Origin: Triticum aestivum
Lineage: Eukaryota; Streptophyta; Magnoliopsida; Poales; Poaceae
Assembly (NCBI RefSeq): GCF_018294505.1
Contig: NC_057813.1
Span: 313,920,900 to 313,984,899 of the forward strand
Length of the DNA stretch: 64,000 bases
Reading direction: 5' to 3'
This document shows positions 11,531 through 21,096 of the stretch, one piece after another. Made by a program: the position numbers and the translations under genes. Position 1 is the stretch's first letter; the number at the start of each line of letters is the position of its first letter. The notes below the pieces were generated by a model. The model searched no databases. It was given only the letters and a program-made list of their open reading frames with translations, and was not told the origin of the DNA.

Positions 11531-11924
11531 ATCGATCGGCTATTTGAAAGCCGCCTAAAGTTTTACAGTTAAGAGGTAAAACTAGTTCATGCAGTCGAAT
11601 CTAGTACTACTTGGATCAAACAGGGAAGAAAGGGGGTGGGGTGGGGGAAGATTTGTTACCTGAATCTAGGACTTGGTCGAAAGAGGAAATGATGGGGGCA
11701 AAAAGTAGCAAAGACTGGCTATCCAACTGGTCTCTTGGTCTAATAGGGAAATAAAGGGAAATGCAGTACAAACTCAATATAAACTGATCTATTGGTTGAA
11801 AAAGGAAAGAAAGTGGAGACTGGAGGACAAGTCAGTGTATCTCCAACACTAGGTTTGCTAGCCTCACACAGTATAAGGTGGCTATACCAAACAAAAATGG
11901 GACCAACCCAGATATCATGTTCTG
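11531..11924. other. No recognisable feature
   Basis: Ordinary mixed sequence with short purine-rich runs. I see no domain, terminal repeat or conserved ORF here. Confidence 0.5.
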
Positions 11925-12092
11925 ATGTTTGTTGCCCCGAGCCCCTCTTATGTAATGCCACTGGTAAAATGTAGCAGTCGCATTGTTAAAAGTAAGGACA
12001 AGTTAAACATGTTTGTTGCCCCGAGCCCCTCTCATGTAATGCCACTAGTAAAATGTAGCAGTCGCATTGTTAAAAGTAAGGACATGTTAAAC
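11925..12092. repeat. 84-bp tandem duplication, two copies
   Basis: The unit at 11925-12008 (atgtttgttgccccgagccc...) is repeated at 12009-12092 with only a few substitutions. The period of 84 is a multiple of three, so a short ORF spans both copies, but nothing else suggests coding. The high identity points to a fairly recent duplication. Confidence 0.9.
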
Positions 12093-12208
12093 CAAGTAAT
12101 GTCGTATTTAACGGTTGTCATATTTAATCCTAATACCCACACTAATATCTAGCAATGCTACTGCTTTAGAAATTGCTATTGTACTTGTAGGATCGCCATT
12201 CAGATGGA

Positions 12209-12460
12209 ACATGCTTCTTTTCATTTTATATATGTTTCATCACTTGTTAGTCAACCTCCTTTCCACCTTTTTGTGCAAACATAGATATACATTTCACGCT
12301 TGATCTTAGTTGAACTGCACAAATGATATCCAAATTATAGTTGAACATTCCACGAGCTTCACAACCAACCTTGATGTTGCTCAATTTTATTGCAACTAAT
12401 GAAGAAGAAGCTGCTAGCTCATGGGACATTGCTTCATTTTAGCTGAACTGCACAAAAAAG
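12209..12460. repeat. Dispersed about 100-bp module, copy 1 plus a partial copy
   Basis: ATATGTTTCATCACTTGTTAG, then a short run to tgcaaac, then AGTTGAACTGCACAAA. A partial copy (TTTTAGCTGAACTGCACAAA) is at about 12437-12457. Related copies lie at 13410-13500 and 13691-13796. The order of landmarks is kept, so these are diverged copies of one unit whose identity I do not know. Confidence 0.55.
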
Positions 12461-12724
12461 TCCCATGAATTGAATCATCCATGTTGGTGACTAGTGTCAT
12501 CCCTTCTACAATGGCGTTGACTGCAGATATGGTTCCCATCACGAGGTATGTTCCTTTTTGGTCCGACCATTTCCAAAGATCCTGCATGTTGAGTCTGCTC
12601 TTGTGCTAATGTTTTGGCATTGCCATGATAAAGCAGTAATGTTATTATTTTGCACCTTAATCTAGTGGCACTATTAATTTGAGGCAATGTTTTGGCACCG
12701 CTAGTGCCACTGATTTTTTATATA

Positions 12725-12976
12725 CTCCCTCCATTCCTAAATATATAGTTTTTGGCACGGAAATTAAAGAATGCACGTGGAGGAAAAATTTCACAAGTTT
12801 TGGGCAAGATTACACCTGACTAATTAACATGACAAAATAGAGGAGCTTGCCTCATATAAGGAAATGTAATCAAATACCTAAAATTATTATCCAAATGAGT
12901 GGTGCAACGCAATACACCTTATATATCGGATTTTTTCTCAAAAATCTATACACCTTATATCAAGGAATGGAGGGAG
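12725..12976. mobile_element. Stowaway MITE (Tc1/mariner-type), 252 bp
   Basis: It begins CTCCCTCCATTCCT and ends with its exact reverse complement AGGAATGGAGGGAG. It is flanked by TA on both sides (12723-12724, 12977-12978), the target duplication of the mariner superfamily. The interior is AT-rich and non-coding. Stowaway elements are often found near genes in grasses, which fits this being the least TE-dense part of the window. Confidence 0.93.
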
Positions 12977-13409
12977 TATGAAAGAGGGGTTTCCTCCAAT
13001 TTCATTAAGGAAACCCAACCATAGAGAACCATTATTCGACAACATCTCAGTGTAAACGGGCAATTATGCAACTACTACTAAAACGGACTGAGTACTAGTA
13101 GGAGACAAGTTCGCCACATAAGCTAGGTAGGTAGGGGGATGCAGCACCAGCTCAACCAAGTTTGGATTACAACCCAAATGCTACCACAAAAACATCAGGG
13201 GGGAAGACAGGGGCTAAAAGAGCCAGCGTCAGCATCCCAGTCTAAGCACCCCCGCCCTCCATCCTTGCGACGCACGGTACACCTCGCTTGCCACCTGCTC
13301 GACCCTAGTTCCACTAATAAAATGAAGTAATAATACAGTTAAAATAGAGCGAGTGTCCTCTCTATCATTTCATTTCCAATGTAGATAAAGAAAGTGTTTC
13401 TCTTTGTTA

Positions 13410-13500
13410 GTATATGTTTCATCAACTAGTCCCATTGTTAATGTTTAAGTGTTTCTGCAAACTGGGGTGCATAATTTTAGTTGATCTGCACAAAAATAGA
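13410..13500. repeat. Dispersed module, copy 2
   Basis: TATATGTTTCATCAACTAGT (13410-13430), then tgcaaac near 13456, then TTTTAGTTGATCTGCACAAA to about 13495. It has the same landmark order as 12229-12322 and 13691-13796. Confidence 0.55.
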
Positions 13501-13690
13501 GATTGGAATGTCTCAAGGCTCCTCCTTGTACTACCTGTGTACATTGATGCTCATCACTGGCAGAAAGTGTATCGGGGAGAATTGGGTCGATTTCCAGTAT
13601 GAGGCCTATCGTATGAGCCGTCGCAGGGCCCATATTGTCCTCGCAGCATGGCATACTATGATACTATCGCAATAATTTCTTCTATTTATT

Positions 13691-13796
13691 AGTGTATGTT
13701 TCATCAACTAGTGCCACAATAATGTAATGACACTTTTTTCATTATCTATGCAAACAGGGTTATTCAGCTGCATTTTTGGTGGAACTGCACAAATGT
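13691..13796. repeat. Dispersed module, copy 3
   Basis: GTGTATGTTTCATCAACTAGT, a spacer with tgcaaaca near 13750, then TTTTGGTGGAACTGCACAAA. It is closest to copy 2 in its first 25 bases. Confidence 0.55.
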
Positions 13797-14172
13797 ATGG
13801 ATGGAACCGACATATATGCAGAGTGTGAGGTGTGCCAAGTAAAAAATTACCGACACTAACCATGCTCCATGTAAGCATTTGCATCCATCAACACCAGTGG
13901 GACATGTGGCGCTCTCTGTGGTCGAATCTTTCTCGGCAGCAAATCCTCTAACCAAATACTAGTAGCTTATATTTGCACTTTTCTAGGGAGTACTCTTTTC
14001 TGAAAGACGCACCAATCTATTTTTATTTATTTGTACACAATGTCACAACTTTGTTTTTGGTCCAGAGCTATTTTAGGGTGATTGGCGTAGTACTCGGAGA
14101 CTGATTGTAAGCAGGATTTTCATTAACCGTCACACTAATTGTAAGCATGAGCAGATGGAAGATTAGGTTAGT
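13797..14172. other. No recognisable feature
   Basis: AT-rich sequence between the last dispersed module and the inverted gene-like pair. I see no supported gene or terminal repeat. Confidence 0.5.
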
Positions 14173-14640
14173 GTGAAGCTTACCTTAAACCATAACGCCG
14201 CGGTTGAAACGAGGCGAGCGTTAAGGGAACTGTGCAGAACGGCAGGGAAGCGACGTCGCGCCATCTGGCCTCCTCTTGCGGTGGGAGAACGAATACTCCT
14301 GTGGCCCCGGCTGGCTCTGCACCCTCGCGAACGGCACACCATACTCAATCAATTCGTTATCCTCTGGATGCTCCACCTTCGACCTGTACGCCCACCACCT
14401 CCGCCTGACTTTCGCCTCGAGGGGGTGGTTTTGCAATGCAAAAGAGGGAGAGGCGAGATGGTGGTCTTGCAATGGAGAAGAGGGAGAGGCGAGACAGTGG
14501 TTTTGCAATGGAGAAGATGGAGAGGAGAGGGGGTGTTTTTGCAATGGAGAACAGGGAGAGGCGAGATGGTGGTTTTGGAATGGAGAGGAGAGGAGGTGGT
14601 TTTGCAATGCAGAAGAGGAAGAGGAGCGTGCGATAGCGAT
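14173..14640 (-). pseudogene. Gene-like sequence, inverted copy 1
   Basis: On the minus strand an open frame (14607 to 14221, 128 codons) reads first through a 36-bp minisatellite (units like SSPLQNHCLASP). It then enters VRRRWWAYRSKVEHPEDN and a hydrophobic stretch, and ends Arg/Pro-rich. The RWWxYRSKxEHP block is shared with the plus-strand copy at about 15411-15450, so the two are inverted diverged duplicates. Relative to that copy, about 270 bases between the minisatellite and RWW are missing here, which might be a deletion or a removed intron. I do not recognise the family. The conserved block in two diverged copies argues for real coding ancestry. Confidence 0.5.
14425..14622. repeat. 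36-bp coding-compatible minisatellite, about 6 units
   Basis: Units begin at 14425, 14461, 14497, 14533, 14569 and 14596 (gtggttttgcaatg...gagaggcgaga). The fifth unit is 9 bases shorter, so all lengths stay multiples of three. No frame is broken on either strand, which is why overlapping ORFs appear in several frames. The motif is purine-rich on the plus strand. Confidence 0.85.
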
Positions 14641-14939
14641 TTAGGATTGGACGAGAGGGCCGGCTCGTTGTGACTGGATCAAAATCAAAATCAATTTACC
14701 CTTCAATTAAGAAAGCGACCCCAAATTAACTAGTCTCCCTTTTATTCCGGGTCATAATTGACCATGATTTTCACAAATAAAATATATGTTATACATTGCA
14801 AAAATAATATAATTTGAAGGTACATTCAGATACGAACCAAATGATACAATTTTTGGTGACATGCATTCACATTTTGCTTCAAATACAGTATGTGGTCAAA
14901 CTTTGACCCAAAATATGCAAAACAAAAAAATACTTCCAA
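14641..14939. other. Spacer between the inverted copies, AT-rich, MITE-like
   Basis: It contains gggtcataattgaccatgattttcac near 14747 and gtggtcaaactttgaccc near 14893, words common in Triticeae mariner/Stowaway-type MITEs. I could not find clean terminal repeats or a TA duplication, so an old MITE is only a possibility. If the flanking inverted repeats paired, this would be the loop. Confidence 0.35.
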
Positions 14940-15135
14940 GGCCAGCGCCACTCCTCTCCTCTTAAACCACAGCCGCACCTCTCCTGTTTCAATCTAAATC
15001 TAGCGTCGCTCCTCTCCTATTCCATTTCAAAACCACCGCCCCTCCTCTCCTGTTACAATCCAAAACCAACGCCGCTCCTCTCCCGTTCGAATCCAAAACC
15101 AGTGCCGCTCCTGTCCTCTTCCATTCAAAAACCAC
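14940..15135. repeat. 33-bp minisatellite, inverse orientation to the one at 14425
   Basis: Units read cgctcctctcctgttnnaatccaaaac on the plus strand (starts near 14975, 15037, 15070 and 15103) with a 33-base period. The reverse complement (GGTTTTGGATT...AGGAGAGGAG) matches the 36-bp minisatellite motif upstream. So the repeat arrays are inverted with the gene-like copies they precede. Confidence 0.8.
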
Positions 15136-15144
15136 CGCCGGCGA

Positions 15145-15645
15145 GTGAAGTTGCTGTGGAGAAGTAGATCGATGGAGGTGTATAACCGATTCGTGAGGAT
15201 CGCGTATGGCGACCCTGTGAAGCTAGCTATGATGTTGGAGATACAGCCTTGGTTTGACAACAAGGAACAACTAGCGGCAATGGCAACATCGATGGCCAAA
15301 TATCTACAACAGAGCAAAAAGGCGACGATACTCCCGAAGGGAGTCACGCGGGAGTACATAGAGCTGCTCCTCTGGGCCATGGAGCAAACAGATTCACCGA
15401 ATCCGATTATGAGCAGCGGTGGTGGGAGTATCGATCCAAGATGGAGCATCCACAAGAGATTGAAGGATCGAGCATCTACATGGTGCCATTTGTGAGGTTG
15501 TCGTGCCAGAGCGAGTCGGTGGAGTCTTTCTCGACCGAATCCAACTACAAGAGGAGAAAAGCAGTTGGCCCGATGACACTTCCCCGCCATCCTCTCCCTT
15601 GCCGTTCACATCATCTCACGGGGCGGTTGTCTGCCGCTGAGGAAT
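15145..15645 (+). pseudogene. Gene-like sequence, inverted copy 2 (MEVYNRF protein)
   Basis: The frame from about 15148 includes MEVYNRFVRIAYGDP (ATG 15172), then a helical segment (KLAMMLEIQPWFDNKEQLAAM) and ILPKGVTREYIELLLWAMEQ. At about 15385-15405 the conserved reading shifts frame to DYEQRWWEYRSKMEHPQE...SIYMVPFVRLSCQSESVESFST and runs to about 15645. The RWWEYRSKMEHP block matches the minus-strand copy at 14.4 kb. The shift is either an indel or an unseen splice junction. The composition looks like a cytoplasmic helical protein. I know no family for it, and it is not an obvious transposon protein. Confidence 0.5.
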
Positions 15646-16254
15646 AGAAGGGGACTGCCCCCAACCCAATAGTTGGGCAGGTTGTGAATTGTCAGGAGGA
15701 GCTTAGGGTTGTCAGTGCAGGTTGTGAATTTTGTTTTGTGTTGAGAGTACTTTCAGATATGAATGTCTTTTGAATTTCAGAAATGAAGTATTGAGCATAT
15801 GAAGTATTTTATGAATTCTAGAGGTCTATTTTTAGCACTTAAAGAAATGTAGTTTTATAAAAAAGTGTGGTTAATGTGATTCTCAGAGAAGACACTGCAA
15901 GTTCCAGTTTTAGATAAGAAACTGCAAGTTTCAGAGGCAGAGCATTTATATTAACATGCCCTTTTCAAACGGGGATAACAACATGTTGGAAGTTTTATTC
16001 ATGGTAAAAAATGGAACTACCAGCCAGTTAACATCATGCTGATCAACATTCATGCATAGCATATCTTCATATGATGCACAGTCAAAAAGATATGCTATTT
16101 TCTTAATGCCCACATAATGTCGAGTGTGCAAAAATAGAGAAAACGAGGGACAAAGTTTTGGCAAGTGTTAGACGTGGTGTGCGTAGATGACAATGGGGAC
16201 CCACATGTCAATAATGGCAGAGGCTAAAAAATTGGAGATATTTTCACTGTATTA
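15646..16254. other. No recognisable feature
   Basis: AT-rich downstream of the gene-like copy. The short minus-strand ORF at 15946-16164 has no domain and is unsupported. Confidence 0.45.
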
Positions 16255-16305
16255 GGTGGAATCGAACCCGGGCGGAACAACAGTCGGGTAGTGTCACTTG
16301 GCCAC
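16255..16305 (-). repeat. tRNA-like (SINE-type) internal promoter boxes
   Basis: On the minus strand GTGGCCAAGTGAC (16305-16293) resembles a pol III A box. GGGTTCGATTCCACC (16269-16255) contains a perfect B box (GGTTCGATTCC). The spacing is close to that in a tRNA. There is no tRNA fold or anticodon arm that I can draw, so a tRNA-derived SINE fragment or a tRNA relic in a larger repeat is more likely than a tRNA gene. Confidence 0.4.
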
Positions 16306-17279
16306 TGGGTTGGTTCAGTTGTTTCGGTAGAAATAAGGCACACCATCTACCATTACTCTAGCATGCCTTCCCTGGCTCCGGTGGTTCGTTCTCGTCCTCT
16401 GCCTTTGTGCGCTCGCGCGGCACCGCTGCCTGCCGTTGTGAACATGCTGAATAATGAGAGGAATCTGGAGAGGACTATACATGGAGAGGCGGACAGTCGG
16501 GACCCACTACGTCTATGGCCGTACGCAAGCAAGTGCCTCATTGAAAAATTACTTCCTCCTAATGCTATACTGACGATGGGGCCCATGGGTTTGTCAATAT
16601 AGTTACATTTTTTAGGTGCTTGAACGCAGTTACTAAAGGAGATAAATTTACAATGAAGCCGATGAGCTGGCATGTATCATTTATTATTAGTGGGCCAGCA
16701 AGTACCAGCTGGGTTGTGGGCTGCCCCGTTTAGGCTTTGTTTTTTAAGATATGCAGCCCATGACATGCCGGTTTGTATTTTCTTGAAGGTTGTCACGTAT
16801 CGACCGGCTTATGGACCTCCCATCCTAGGTTTTATTTTTCCTGAAACATCCGCATCCCAACTTATGTATTGTTTTGAAGAAAACGCACAGGTCTATTCTA
16901 TTTTTCTATAAAAGAATAGGAACGCCAGGTCCAACTTATGTTTCCCTTCTAACTATATTATATATATTTATATTATTTTATACGTTATTATATATTATTG
17001 TCATTGTCATCATATATTTAACAGATACTTACATATGTAAGGAAACAATACCCCACATCTTATTAACTTATAAAAATAATCTTTTAATAATAAAATCCTG
17101 GATTTTTTTACATTAAGGCAATGAAAATCCTTATGATTGTGTACAAAAGCTTGGTAAGATTTGAGGACCAATGTAATAATAAAGCACTTATTATTTCAAT
17201 ATATTTATAACAAAATACTCAGCCCCTATTTATTTTTTGATAACATTGCCGCACCCAACCCAACATTATAATTAGAACC
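16306..17279. other. Repeat-like, AT-rich, no gene
   Basis: 16490-16545 contains the words gggacccac and gcaagcaagtgcctc, which recur in the array at 18.5-18.8 kb, so this block probably belongs to the same repeat family. From 16.9 to 17.2 kb the DNA is strongly AT-rich without recognisable coding. Confidence 0.4.
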
Positions 17280-17480
17280 AGCCCAGCAAAATCATGTATT
17301 TCGAGAAAGTGCAAATGGGCTATAATTTTTTAGGGAAAAATAAATGAGCCGCATGGACGCTACATTATTTGTTCACCTAGCCATGCAAATTCGTGTATTT
17401 CGAGCAAGTGAAAATGGTTTGTAGTTTTAAAAAAGGGTCGCATGGACGCTACATTATTTATTCACCCAGCCCAACAAATG
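17280..17480. repeat. Diverged tandem repeat, about 90-100 bp, two copies
   Basis: Landmarks tgtatttcgag (17295 and 17394), aatggnnt (17311 and 17411) and cgcatggacgctacattattt (17350 and 17439) recur in order. The first copy carries about 10 extra bases in the middle. Confidence 0.75.
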
Positions 17481-17559
17481 GACTGTAATTCCCAAAAAAT
17501 ATCAAATGGATAGTAAATTCTTTAAAAATGGGTTGAATATGTGCCACATTTTTGGAGGC

Positions 17560-18480
17560 TGAAATGTGGGCCAATAGGTCGAAGCCAACGCAAGTCGTTG
17601 TCAACTTAGTCAACAAATGATTCTGACATCGATAGCCTTTGGATTTACATCCAATGACCGGCATCCATCTTCAATCTCTCGTCCTCTTCCTCCAGTGCCG
17701 CTGATACCACCTGCTCCCGCCTCCTGCTGCTAGCAGCACTGCTTAGCATGCTTCGCTGTGAAGCGCTACCCCACCGCTGGCCAGGCCATCCCTCCACCCC
17801 TCCACACCTCCTGTTCTTCTCCACCGACTACCGAACCATGCCGCACAAGAACCAGCTAACCCTTGTACACCTCTTCGTCTATGACTCCACTCCCGCATCT
17901 TCCCATCTCCGGATCATTGCTGTTCGGGGCCTCGCTGTCGTCCACCACCTTGGATGCGCTCGGTGTGGCGTGGTCATTACACAAACAAATGAATACTTCC
18001 CTGCTAGCTAGGACCCACCATAGTGGAAGGATGACTTGTGGGCCTACTAAGTTGATGCGGATGGAGGGCTTTGTCAACTTAGTCAATATGAACGATTCTA
18101 GCTCCAGTGACCGTATGATGTCCATCCAACGGCCGTAGTGCTTCTTCAACCTCTGGTCTTCTTGCTCCAGCCGCTCAAACCAACGCCGGTCGTGCCCCCT
18201 GCTCCTGCCTCTTGTTTCCGGCTCTGCTGCCGCACAGTCCTCATCGCCCCACTCTACTCCAACCTCTGGCCAGGCCATCCCTCTACTCATCCACAACCCA
18301 TGTTATTCTATTGTCACGGCGGCCTCACATCATAGCTGAACCAGTCAACCCTCGTACTCCTCTCCGCGTGGGCATCCACTATCGCATCTTCCCCGGCCCC
18401 ACGCCATCCCCTTCCTAGGCCTCGCCTCCGTCCACCGCCTTGGTGCTCTCAGCGCGGCGTGGTCAATGTGGTCAAGGAAC
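17560..18480. repeat. Diverged tandem duplication, two units of about 460 bp
   Basis: Unit 1 (about 17560-18015) and unit 2 (about 18016-18480) share ordered landmarks: gtcaacttagtcaa (17602, 18075), the CT-rich cctctggtcttc/ctctcgtcctct region, tggccaggccatccctc (17778, 18270), and gcggcgtggtca (17965, 18456 variants). Both are GC-rich and Pro/Ser-coding in places, producing several short ORFs in all frames with no domain. It looks like part of an old transposon or repeated non-coding unit. Confidence 0.65.
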
Positions 18481-18523
18481 AACTTCCATCGAAAGAGTAC
18501 TGTACATGGAAAGGCTGATAGAT

Positions 18524-18810
18524 GGGTCCACGACCGCAGCAAGGAAGTGCAACCTTATTACGCGTAAAATAATTATTCATCTACCTGAAAGTAGGGACCC
18601 ACCGGACGAGCCACTATATTTCATGAAAAAACATTTCCCCCTGACTGCTGGGACCCACCAGCTACATCTTCGCACGCAAGGAAGTGCGTCCATATTACGG
18701 GGGAAACATGATTCTCCCCCTCACAGCTGGGACCCACCAGCAATAACTTCGCATGCAAGGAAGTGCCTCTTTGTCCTCCCTGACTGTCAGGACCCACCTG
18801 GTCGAAGCAT
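18524..18810. repeat. Degenerate tandem array with GGGACCCACC and GCAAGGAAGTGC words
   Basis: GGGACCCACC or a close form starts at 18594, 18650, 18729 and 18789 (spacings 56, 79 and 60). GCAAGGAAGTGC follows or precedes most of them (18538, 18677, 18755). Single copies lie at 16499 and 16526. I recall such words from abundant Triticeae repeats but cannot name the family. Confidence 0.65.
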
Positions 18811-19317
18811 ATGTAGCATTGTCATTCTGGTAGTGAACGTGTACATACATATTGGTCGACCAGTTTGTCTGCTGGCTGCAGCGATGAATCATGGCCGAGC
18901 AAGGAAGGGCAGGTGTCATAGTAGAGGTGTGGACGTAGCATGTCACGCAGTCCCGTCAGCATCGTGTACACGTACATACAGCCAGGGTGCAAGAAAGTAA
19001 ATACGGCCACGTACGTACATACGTACGGGCGGGGTCTCGAATGCCTACTCACGCATACGTATGGCAAGGGCTCGTGTACATGGAGAGGCAGCGGAGAGCA
19101 GCGACGGTGTCCTGTTCGTCAGCAGCCAACCGGCTGGGTCGGAACGGAAAAACTGCATCGTCGTGTTCATCGAGAAGCAACGGAATGCGTCATGTTCATC
19201 GGGAGCCAACCAGCTTGGATGGAACAACCGAAACGAGGCCTGGTGTACCGCAGAACGGAGGAAACGGCCTTCTGTTCTACCACCTACGGTTGAAACGGCA
19301 TCCCGTTCACCGGGAGG
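18811..19317. other. No gene, short repeats only
   Basis: It contains an ACGTAC/CATACGTAC-rich stretch (18967-19030) and degenerate repeats of gttcatcgggagccaacc (19120-19215). ORFs here overlap in all frames and have no domain. Confidence 0.4.
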
Positions 19318-20437
19318 GGTATGGCATGTGACAAGTTTAAAGGATTATCAAACGTGAAGTGACCAATAGAATTTTCACACGATATCCTATGGAGCATAGC
19401 ATCACAACTAGGCAACTCAACATGCTCGTCATCATATTCATCATAAATAGGTAAGTCAAGGCATGAAGAAGTTTCACTAGCATGAAGCATGTGAATAGGT
19501 GGGTCAACATCATGGGAGCAATCGATGTCTAGAGAGTCCACTAGTGGGACAAGAGAAGCACCGTCACCTATGTTACCTTCGGAGTGTCGCTCATGTGTTG
19601 TAGGTGAGGTGTTGAAGATCCACTCGTTGTCATCTTCATCTTGATGGAACCATGTGGGGGTGTATCATCGTCCACCATGGCCATCGTCGTCTCCATTGGA
19701 GGGATGGACTCGTCAAGGATAGGTATGTCGTCATGTAGGAGACCTAGCACCAAAGAAGAAAACACACTAGGAGTAGAGGTTAAGTCGTTAGAAATCAAAG
19801 TGGCCTCACATGCCGTGTCAACTATCTCACTCGCTAAGTGTTGTGGCTCACTCACTCCCTCAAGGATGCTCTCACTCATATGATTAGTGTAGTCACTCAA
19901 ATGGCGCTCAACCTCACATAGGATGTGTGTCATGCTCTTATGTGTGGGGCTAGTGGTGGTCACACTCATCCTCTCATAGGAAATGCTCTCAATGTCATGT
20001 ATAGTGGAGTCACTCATGTCACTCATATGGTGGTGGCTTTCCTCACATGGCACTTGGGGCATCTCTTCATATGTGGGTGTCAGAGAGGTGTAGGTGCAAA
20101 TGTCTACATGCGCGGTCGCGTAGCTTGACTTGGAGTATGAGTCCAATATGGGCACCATCTTCATGTTGTTGAAGAGGTTCGCGCTTGTCGCCGTAGTCGA
20201 AGGGGATGGCCCTTGCTCGACATTCTTGTCGCCGTCTTGTTGTTGGAGGTCCATATGATGTGGCACCTCGTAGCTCGTCTCCATGACCGAAGGGAGTTTC
20301 CCATGCTCGGCCATCTTCCTTGAGAGGCTTCCGAAGATGGAAGTGTCGCCCTCGCTTGTAGGTGGTCGCCTTGGACTTGATGAAGTCGATGTAGGCGTAC
20401 ACGTGGGAAGTAGGCGAAGATGCCGTACGTCCGAAGG
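19318..20437 (-). pseudogene. Fragment of the second ORF of the 47.6-kb gypsy family
   Basis: Minus-strand frames 20485-19568 and 19541-19284 are collinear with 52.07-50.9 kb. MSDMSDSTIHDIE corresponds to MSEMSDSTICDIE, and CDAMLHRISCENS to CDAMLHRISCDNS. The LPIYDEYDDEHVE acidic block is shared too. Near 20420 the DNA also resembles gag DNA at 52.83 kb (gcgaagatgccgta), so the order of parts is that of the relative with a deletion. No LTR is attached. The right end meets Tat-element LTR sequence at about 20437. Coding conservation in this copy is the best evidence that the odd ORF is a real protein. Confidence 0.75.
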
Positions 20438-20766
20438 CATTGGCCTGTGCTTGCCCCCTTTGCACCGAAGGGGAAACAAGGACACTGCACAGGCCGGCGC
20501 CCGCCTGGTGCCCGCCTGGTCTCGATCGTCATGGCTTGTGTCACAGGCACTTCACGAGGTACCCTGCCTTGATCTCTCCGCCTCCTCGCGAGCCCGCTTG
20601 ATGAGGCTGCTCCTGAGGAAGCTTCCTGTCGTCCGCCCCGCGAGGCTTGGCCCCTCGCGAGGGTCTTGAGCTTGAGCTGATGAAGCTGGGCTGCACTGGG
20701 CCTCCGCTTGAGCCACGTCGCAGGCCGCAGGCAGGCAAGTCTGGGGACCCCCGTTCCCAGAACACC
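20438..20766 (-). repeat. Truncated 3' LTR of the Tat-like element
   Basis: It matches 26612-26943 closely, with a short duplication of gcccgcctggt near 20505. It begins (minus strand) AGTCGGTGTTCTGGGAAC, where the other LTR has TGTCGGCG, so the terminal T is mutated. It stops abruptly at about 20438 against unrelated retroelement DNA. Confidence 0.85.
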
Positions 20767-21010
20767 GACTGTAGCCCCCGGGCCCAAGGCGCGCCCGGAC
20801 TTGTCTTCGCAGAGAAGCGAAAGGGCAAGTGCGAAGCGCCGCGGGCCCCAATAGCCTGCGGCCTCGGGCGCCGCGTGGCGATTGATTGGACGTGGGCGTC
20901 TCCGCTTCCCCATGATGCCTCGGCAACCGTGCGACTTGACAAGTCCTTGCATGCAAAAATGGGTCATGATTACCTGCGATCGTGGAGGCCGATGGTTGGC
21001 CTCCTCCGGT

Positions 21011-21018
21011 TATAAGTA
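21011..21018 (+). promoter_or_regulatory. Possible TATA box for the antisense ORF
   Basis: TTATAAGTA lies about 85 bases before ATG 21097 and is followed by C/T-rich leader-like DNA (ccatctctccttgcttcgcctcttcttcc, 21041-21070). It fits an antisense promoter inside the element. Confidence 0.4.
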
Positions 21019-21096
21019 CAGAATGGCGTGAGCCCTTCCAGTCCATCTCTCCTTGCTTCGCCTCTTCTTCCTCACTCCTCCTCCATTTTGACGACA

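Noticed and set aside
16255..16305. A functional tRNA gene
   Set aside because: Only A- and B-box-like words are present. The acceptor, anticodon and D arms cannot be drawn.
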